Source: an uncultured Clostridia bacterium (GTDB taxonomy: Bacteria > Bacillota > Clostridia > Christensenellales > CAG-138). Taken from it: 11,424 nt of DNA. The stretch lies in assembly GCA_947304365.1 (NCBI GenBank), contig CAMZAY010000014.1, positions 1 through 11,424 of the forward strand, read 5' to 3'. The position numbers and the translations under genes were made by a program. The notes below the pieces were generated by a model. The model was given only the letters and a program-made list of their open reading frames with translations. It had not been told where the DNA came from and searched no databases. Positions 7,307 to 11,424 of the stretch are shown one piece after another. Numbering within the stretch: the first letter of the stretch is position 1; every line of letters starts with the position of its first letter.

Positions 7307-7309
7307 GCT

Positions 7310-8179
7310 TTACCTGTGTATCGCGTGGAAGCATATGCCCACGCCGTTGGGGCCGCAGTGACCGCCCGTGGTGGGATTGACGAACACGGTCTCGATATTG
7401 AGATCGTCGCCGTATTTCTCCTTGAGCCGTGCGACGACCTCCGCCGCGATCTCGGGCGCGTCGGTATTGCCGACGATGACGCGGTGGCCCTTAACGTCCT
7501 CGCCCAGCTCGTCGACGTATTTGAGCAGACGGTCGATCGCGCGGGCGCGGCCGCGCTCCTTGCCGACGGACACCATCTTGCCCTCGCTGTTCATGAATAT
7601 GATGGGGCGTACGCCGAGGAGCGTGCCCATAGTGGCGGCAAGCCCGGAGACCCTGCCGGAATGCTTGAAGAATTTAAGATCGTCCGCAAAGAAGTAGATG
7701 GCGAATTTATCGACCTCCGTCTTCGCCCAGTCGAGTATCTCCTCGACGCTCTTCCCCGCAAGCGCCATATCGCCGACCTCGAGCACTATGTTATAGCTCA
7801 CGATGGTGATGCCCTTGGTATCGATATCGTAGAAATTACGCTCGGGATATTTCGTCTTGAGCTCCGCTACAGCCTGATCCATCGCGTCGAAGGTGGCGGT
7901 CATCGCCCTGGAGAAATGGACGTAAAGGATATCGTCGCCGTTTTTGAAATGGGGCTCGAATATCTCGACGTACTTCTCGCGGCTGATGGCGGAGGTGTTG
8001 GGCAGAGCGCCGTTCCTCAGCTTATCGTAGAACGCGTGCGCGTCGAACACGTCGAAATCCTCATAAGGATAGACGGTCTCGCCGTCGATCGAATAGGGCA
8101 TGCTGATCAGTGAATAACCGTATTTTGCGGCGACCTCGGGGGTTATGTCGCAGTCGGTGTCGGTGAAAAGCTTTAACAT
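7310..8179 (-). CDS. DegV family protein, probable fatty-acid-binding FakB subunit with variant acyl loop
   Basis: DegV/FakB proteins bind a fatty acid and present its carboxylate to the kinase FakA. The 289-residue protein is full length: N-terminal FTDTDCDITPE (5-15), TSAIS (62-66, canonical TSQPS), Ser90 in HFSRAMTATF (canonical SSGLSGT), DTKGITIVSYN, FKHSGRVSGLAATMGTLLGV with Arg176 (171-190), KERGRARAI, and GGHCGPNGVGI with His274 (272-281). The Ser, Arg and His expected to contact the carboxyl/phosphate group are kept, but the glycines of the SSGLSGT loop are replaced. Strong AAGGAG ribosome site before the ATG. Its start is 19 bp after the FakA-like stop, so the two are almost surely co-expressed. 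Acyl-chain preference cannot be told from sequence. Confidence 0.93.
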   Translation of the reverse strand: MLKLFTDTDCDITPEVAAKYGYSLISMPYSIDGETVYPYEDFDVFDAHAFYDKLRNGALPNTSAISREKYVEIFEPHFKNGDDILYVHFSRAMTATFDAMDQAVAELKTKYPERNFYDIDTKGITIVSYNIVLEVGDMALAGKSVEEILDWAKTEVDKFAIYFFADDLKFFKHSGRVSGLAATMGTLLGVRPIIFMNSEGKMVSVGKERGRARAIDRLLKYVDELGEDVKGHRVIVGNTDAPEIAAEVVARLKEKYGDDLNIETVFVNPTTGGHCGPNGVGICFHAIHR

Positions 8180-8198
8180 ATTTATTACTCCTTATAAA

Positions 8199-9851
8199 TT
8201 ATTCCAGTATCATTATGTATTCGTAGATGGGCTGACCGCCGTCGAGAAGTATTACCTCGGTGAGCGGATGCGCTTTTTCGAGCCCGGCTTTTATCTCCTC
8301 CGCCTCATTCACGTCGGCGTCGGCGCCGCAGACGAGCATCAGTATGCCGAAATCGCCTGCGTTAAGCGCATCGGCAAGCTTGAGCGCCGCCGTCTTCGCA
8401 TCGGGGGAATCGGAATAGATCGTGTCGCCGGAGAAGCCTATCCTGTCGCCCTCCACAACGGTCACGCCGTCCTTCTCGGTATTCCTGCTCGCGCGGGAGA
8501 CGACGCCGGTGACGACGCTCTCCATTATCTCGACGCAGCCCGCCTCTATCTCATCGGCGTCGCCGGAGGAGGTATCGAGCATCGAGAGCGCGGCGTAGCA
8601 TTCGCCGATCGAGCGGCTGGGGATGACGCGCACGTCCGCCTCCGTATAGAGGGCGGCCGCCTGGCGCGCGGTCAGTATTATGTTGCCGTTGTTGGGGAAA
8701 ACGAGTATCGTTTCGGCATTCGTTTCGGAGAAGGCGTTTATGAAGCTCTCCGCGGAGGGGTTCATGCTCTGCCCGCCGTCCACGACCGCGTCCGCGCCGA
8801 GCGAGAGGAACGTGTTCCTTATGCCGTCGCCCGCGGCGACCGCGACGATGCCGAATTTCTTCCTGGGCTTGGGCGGCTTGTAGTTGTTGCGGATGGTGGT
8901 CTCGTTATGCTGGAGCATCATGTTTTCGATCTTCATGGTCAGGAACTCGCCGTATTCGTGAACGTGGGCGAGGATCCTTTCCGGCTCCATCGAATGGATG
9001 TGCACGCGGATCATGCTCCCGTCGCGGAAGGCGACCACCGACTCGCCGTTTGCTATGAGCCAGTCGATCAGCGGTTTTTCGTCGAATTCGGAGACCTTGC
9101 CGACCTTCTTTGTCTGGAGCCTTAAAAGGAACTCGGTGCAGTAGCCGAACTCAAGCTCGTCATCCTCCGTAAACGTATCGAGGTCGGCATGCTGCGCGGC
9201 AGCGCGCCCGCCTCCGTCTCCGCTGGAGAATTCCCTGCCGTGGAGCGCGTCCTCCATGCCCTCGGCAATGTAAACAAAGCCCGCGCCGCCGGAATCGACG
9301 ACGCCCGCTTCCCTCAATACGTCGAGAAGCGTGGGCGTGCGGTCGAGCGAAGCGCGAAGCTCACGAAGGAAATCCTCAAAATATTTTTCGAAATCGGTAT
9401 CGTCGTTTATGCGGGAATTGGCATAGCGGACCGCATCGGAATAGACGGTGAGTATGGTCCCCTCTACGGGCGTCTGCACGGCGCTGTAAGACTCCTGCAC
9501 GCCCTTTTCCATAGCGGCGGCGAAAGTCCTTACGTCGGCGGAGGATACGTTCTCGAACCCCTTTGAGATGCCCGCGAAAATGCGGGAGAGGATCACGCCC
9601 GAATTGCCCCTTGCACCGAGGAGCATCCCGTTTGCGATGCGCCTTGAGGTGCTGCCCAGCTCATCCGCCGCGCCCCCTGCGACGGCGGAATAGCCGGAGT
9701 CTATCGTCATGTACATATTATCGCCCGTATCGCCGTCCGGTATGGGGAATACATTGAGTTCGTTCACAATGACGCGGTTGGTGTTGAGCTTTGCCGCGCC
9801 CCCCTCGACCATATGGGCAAACAGTTCGCCGGTAAGCGTTCTCGTATCCAT
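8199..9851 (-). CDS. fakA: FakA-like fatty acid kinase (DhaL/YloV family, DAK2 domain)
   Basis: ATP-dependent kinase that, with a DegV/FakB partner, makes acyl-phosphate from free fatty acid. The 550-residue length is close to known FakA proteins. An N-terminal DhaL-type nucleotide domain (about 1-205) has NVFPIPDGDTGDNM (33-46, Mg-binding Asp39 and Asp41), LGARGNSGVILSR (78-90) and GVVDSGGAGF (183-192). The middle domain (about 225-320) has FGYCTEF with Cys238 and VHIHS with His284 and His286, a Cys/His set reported to bind zinc in this family. The C-terminal domain (about 333-550) has GGQSMNPSAE, VFPNNGNIILTARQA and VIPSRSIGE, typical of YloV. The ATG at 9851 has AAGGAG just upstream. An ATG at 9938 in the same frame would add 29 low-complexity residues, lies at the predicted transcript start and has no ribosome site, so it was not chosen. 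First gene of the operon. Confidence 0.94.
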   Translation of the reverse strand: MDTRTLTGELFAHMVEGGAAKLNTNRVIVNELNVFPIPDGDTGDNMYMTIDSGYSAVAGGAADELGSTSRRIANGMLLGARGNSGVILSRIFAGISKGFENVSSADVRTFAAAMEKGVQESYSAVQTPVEGTILTVYSDAVRYANSRINDDTDFEKYFEDFLRELRASLDRTPTLLDVLREAGVVDSGGAGFVYIAEGMEDALHGREFSSGDGGGRAAAQHADLDTFTEDDELEFGYCTEFLLRLQTKKVGKVSEFDEKPLIDWLIANGESVVAFRDGSMIRVHIHSMEPERILAHVHEYGEFLTMKIENMMLQHNETTIRNNYKPPKPRKKFGIVAVAAGDGIRNTFLSLGADAVVDGGQSMNPSAESFINAFSETNAETILVFPNNGNIILTARQAAALYTEADVRVIPSRSIGECYAALSMLDTSSGDADEIEAGCVEIMESVVTGVVSRASRNTEKDGVTVVEGDRIGFSGDTIYSDSPDAKTAALKLADALNAGDFGILMLVCGADADVNEAEEIKAGLEKAHPLTEVILLDGGQPIYEYIMILE

Positions 9852-9944
9852 AAGGCTCCTTCCAAAAAAACGAATAAATGCCGCGGCCGCCCCCGCCGCA
9901 AAATAAAAAACAAATAAACGGGGCGCGTGTATCAACACATAATA

Positions 9945-9973
9945 ATTATAATGTATGATCGGACATTTTTCAA
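9945..9973 (-). promoter_or_regulatory. Promoter of the fakA-degV-GNAT-plsX operon
   Basis: Minus-strand TTGAAA (9973-9968), an exact 17-bp spacer and a perfect TATAAT (9950-9945). Transcription would start near 9938, giving a leader of about 87 bases that includes a GC-rich stretch (9880-9900). No other good promoter is seen between the four genes. No FapR-type operator was recognised with confidence. Confidence 0.8.
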
Positions 9974-10020
9974 CAGTTTACAGCGATAACCGCGTTAAAA
10001 AGATTTTCCTTTTTCAGACC

Positions 10021-10049
10021 TTGTTCCGTGACGAAATCCGTGTTATCAT
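10021..10049 (+). promoter_or_regulatory. Promoter of the free methionine-(R)-sulfoxide reductase gene
   Basis: Plus-strand TTGTTC (10021-10026), a 17-bp spacer and TATCAT (10044-10049, 5 of 6) preceded by TGT (extended -10). A start near 10056 gives a leader of about 144 bases, long for a single small enzyme gene. Confidence 0.6.
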
Positions 10050-10125
10050 ACTGTATGCTTGATATCGGCACGAAAGGACGCCCCCGGAGCGAAAAACCGC
10101 TCGCTTATCACCGGCGTTTTGTGCC

Positions 10126-10147
10126 GCCGCCGCCTGAGCGCGGCGGC
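10126..10147 (+). other. GC-rich leader hairpin
   Basis: GCCGCCGC, loop CTGAGC, GCGGCGGC: an 8-bp all-GC stem in the leader of the sulfoxide reductase gene, followed by only three T residues. It could be a weak attenuator or simply a structured leader. A sliding pairing from 10123 is also possible because of the GCC repeats. Confidence 0.4.
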
Positions 10148-10172
10148 TTTACGGGCAAATAATCGAAAGGGC

Positions 10173-10190
10173 GCCTTTGTTCGCAAAGGC
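10173..10190 (+). promoter_or_regulatory. Hairpin masking the only Shine-Dalgarno-like site of the sulfoxide reductase gene
   Basis: GCCTTTG, loop TTCG, CAAAGGC: a perfect 7-bp stem ending nine bases before the ATG at 10200. The 3' arm contains AAAGG, the only plausible ribosome site at normal spacing, so the structure would pair it. A role in translational control is inference; an unstructured AT-rich leader (AAATAAAAA) separates it from the start. Confidence 0.45.
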
Positions 10191-10199
10191 AAATAAAAA

Positions 10200-10646
10200 A
10201 TGACCGATCATAAGCTGATGAACGCGCAGCTCGACGCGCTCGTAACGGGTATTCCCCACCCCGTCGCCAATATGGCGAACGCCTCCGCCCTTATTTGGGA
10301 CAGCATGGATGAGCTCAACTGGGCGGGCTTTTATCTTATCGAGGACGGCAAGCTCGTTCTGGGACCCTTCCAGGGCAAGCCCGCCTGTATAGAGATCCCA
10401 CTCGGCAGCGGCGTGTGCGGGACCGCGGCGGCGGGCGACACGACACTTATCGTGGACAACGTGCATGAGTTCCCCGGGCATATCGCGTGCGACTGCGCCT
10501 CGAATTCCGAGATAGTCGTGCCCCTTCACAAGGACGGGCGCGTTATAGGCGTGCTCGATATCGACAGCCCCGTTTTCGCCCGCTTCACCGAAGAGGATAA
10601 GCGCGGGCTCGAGGAATTCGCTATGATACTGGAAAAGGCGATCTGA
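10200..10646 (+). CDS. Free methionine-(R)-sulfoxide reductase (GAF-domain fRMsr, YebR/MsrC type)
   Basis: Reduces free L-methionine-(R)-sulfoxide to methionine in the cytosol, an oxidative repair and salvage role. The 148-residue protein is a single GAF domain. It shows NWAGFYLIEDGKLVLGPFQG (40-59), KPACIEIPLGSGVCG (60-74), HEFPGHIACDCASNSEIVVP (89-108) and GVLDIDSP (117-124). The three Cys residues of the catalytic set are present at 63, 73 and 97; an extra Cys99 is next to the third. An acidic Glu104 and Asp120/Asp122 complete the substrate pocket pattern. It is a single-gene transcript with its own promoter and terminator, divergent from fakA. No strong Shine-Dalgarno is seen; the likely one lies in a hairpin. 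Confidence 0.95.
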   Translation: MTDHKLMNAQLDALVTGIPHPVANMANASALIWDSMDELNWAGFYLIEDGKLVLGPFQGKPACIEIPLGSGVCGTAAAGDTTLIVDNVHEFPGHIACDCASNSEIVVPLHKDGRVIGVLDIDSPVFARFTEEDKRGLEEFAMILEKAI

Positions 10647-10688
10647 CGGACCGCCCGCATGCGGTTCTATGCCTGCCAAAGCCATAAG

Positions 10689-10720
10689 AAACCGAGGACG
10701 GATATCCATCCTCGGTTTTT
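10689..10720 (+). terminator. Intrinsic terminator after the sulfoxide reductase gene
   Basis: Inverted repeat 10689-10718: AAACCGAGGA, one C/A mismatch, the inner palindrome GGATATCC, then TCCTCGGTTT. A five-T run ends at 10720. It lies between two convergent genes. The minus strand after the stem reads TTTCTTAT, so it may also serve the DegV gene that ends at 10727. Confidence 0.88.
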
Positions 10721-10726
10721 GTTCGT

Positions 10727-11424
10727 TTATCTTTCCTTGCTCAAATAAAACAGCGCGAGCGTGCCCGGCCCGGAATGCGCGCCTATGACGGGGCCGATGT
10801 CGGCGATGAGCGCGGCGGGATTGCCGAACTCCTCCTTTATCATCCGCTCGAGCCTTTCGGCGTCCTCCATTGCGTCGCCGTGGGAGATGAAGTAAACGCC
10901 ATGCTCGGGATCGAGCGCGGACTCGCGGTATTTCTTCACGATGGCCTTTATGGAATTGATCCTGCCCCTGACCTTCTGCATGGGTATCAGATGCCCCTCG
11001 TCGTCCACGTGGAGCACGGGCTTAATGTTCAGCACGCCGCCGAAGAACGCCGCGACCGAGCCGACCCTGCCGCCGCGCTTGAGATAGACGAGGTCGTCCA
11101 CGGTGAACCAGTGCGCGAGATGCAGGCGCTTATCGATAAGCTCCTTCTCGACCTCGCCCATCGAGGCGCCTTTATCGCGCGCATCGCACGCGAACCTGAG
11201 CAGCAGCCCCTCCCCTGCGGAGGCGCAGAGCGTATCCACGACCGCTATGCGCCTTTCGGGATACTCCTTCATAAGCTCCTCGGCGGCGAGCTTTGCCGTG
11301 CCGAATGTGCCCGAAAGCCCCGAGGAGAAGCAGACGTAAAGCACGTCGAGCCCTTTTCGCAGCATCGGTACGAAAGCCTGACGGAGCATGTGATGCGGAA
11401 CAAAACCGACATCGTAGGCCACAT
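10727..11424 (-). CDS. DegV family protein (FakB-like), N-terminus beyond the window
   Basis: Second DegV/FakB-type fatty-acid-binding protein. The frame is open to the right edge; about 232 codons are seen, and roughly 50-60 N-terminal residues are missing by comparison with the family (about 285). Visible motifs are canonical: CFSSGLSGTF, DTLCASAGEG, LKRGGRVGSVAAFFGGVLNI, QKVRGRINSI, and IGPVIGAHSGPGTLALFYL with the conserved His. No start is assigned: a GTG at 11422 is in frame but lies in the middle of the domain. Its acyl-binding loop differs clearly from that of the DegV in the fakA operon, so the two probably bind different chains. It is separated from the fakA operon by the sulfoxide reductase gene and is not part of that transcript. 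Confidence 0.93.
   Translation of the reverse strand, partial: VAYDVGFVPHHMLRQAFVPMLRKGLDVLYVCFSSGLSGTFGTAKLAAEELMKEYPERRIAVVDTLCASAGEGLLLRFACDARDKGASMGEVEKELIDKRLHLAHWFTVDDLVYLKRGGRVGSVAAFFGGVLNIKPVLHVDDEGHLIPMQKVRGRINSIKAIVKKYRESALDPEHGVYFISHGDAMEDAERLERMIKEEFGNPAALIADIGPVIGAHSGPGTLALFYLSKER

Larger units (their letters stand above)
9852..10199. other. Divergent intergenic region (348 bp) between fakA and the methionine sulfoxide reductase gene
   Basis: Holds the fakA leader (9852-9938), the fakA promoter, a plus-strand promoter (10021-10049) and a long plus-strand leader with three hairpins (about 10087-10102, 10126-10147, 10173-10190). No open frame with a ribosome site and no tRNA-like structure is seen. 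An AT-rich core (about 9930-9970) is flanked by GC-rich segments. Confidence 0.7.

Noticed and set aside
5843..8113. Very long plus-strand open frame (756 codons) opposite plsX, GNAT and degV
   Set aside because: It runs across three well-supported minus-strand genes and their gaps, its translation is Arg/Val/Glu-rich without recognisable domains, and it has no ribosome site. GC-rich codon use leaves the antisense frame open.
8145..9125. Plus-strand open frame of 326 codons opposite fakA
   Set aside because: Antisense shadow of a gene with full family motifs; no start signal and no domain.
9852..9938. N-terminal extension of the FakA-like protein from the ATG at 9938
   Set aside because: It would begin at the predicted transcript start with no ribosome site and add low-complexity residues absent from the family. 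The ATG at 9851 has AAGGAG and gives a standard length.
9947..9952. Plus-strand TATAAT overlapping the fakA -10
   Set aside because: ATTATAAT is self-complementary, so both strands show it, but no -35-like hexamer lies at 16-18 bp on the plus strand. The promoter at 10021-10049 is better for the plus-strand gene.
10651..10675. Possible second terminator just after the sulfoxide reductase stop (CCGCATGCGG palindrome)
   Set aside because: Short, with no U-tract after it; the much stronger terminator is at 10689-10720.

Overview
The window looks like chromosomal DNA of a GC-rich member of the Clostridia (Bacillota), possibly a gut lineage. This is inferred from AGGAG-type ribosome binding sites, TTGxxx/TATAAT promoters with 17-bp spacers, a Gram-positive exogenous fatty-acid kinase system, secreted cell-wall proteins with Pro/Thr linkers, and frequent ATA (Ile) and AGG (Arg) codons despite high GC. 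No species assignment is possible from sequence alone. No tRNA, rRNA, CRISPR array, prophage or insertion sequence is visible.

Layout. (1) Positions 1-1597, minus strand: a secreted CHAP-domain wall hydrolase with tandem peptidoglycan-binding modules, running off the left edge. Its last modules are near-identical DNA repeats separated by a 24-bp-unit Pro/Thr linker. (2) A 165-bp divergent promoter region. (3) Positions 1763-5060, plus strand: an M20-family metallopeptidase, a secreted protein with Ig-like domains and a lipoprotein, probably one transcript, closed by a strong terminator (5070-5101). (4) Positions 5111-9851, minus strand: a four-gene operon reading fakA-like kinase, DegV/FakB-like fatty-acid-binding protein, a GNAT-like protein, plsX. 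It has one clear promoter (9945-9973). (5) A 348-bp divergent region with a structured leader. (6) Positions 10200-10646, plus strand: free methionine-(R)-sulfoxide reductase with a terminator. (7) Positions 10727-11424, minus strand: a second DegV-family gene, cut by the right edge.

The best-integrated unit is the minus-strand operon. By family knowledge, FakA phosphorylates a fatty acid held by a DegV/FakB protein, and PlsX interconverts acyl-phosphate and acyl-ACP. The window therefore places the kinase, the carrier and the enzyme that links acyl-phosphate to acyl-ACP in one transcription unit. An uncharacterised GNAT-like protein sits between carrier and PlsX and is the most interesting unknown. 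The DegV protein of this operon has an altered acyl-binding loop, while the second DegV at the right edge has the canonical loop. The system as a whole is not new; the GNAT member and the DegV variant are what deserve a closer look.
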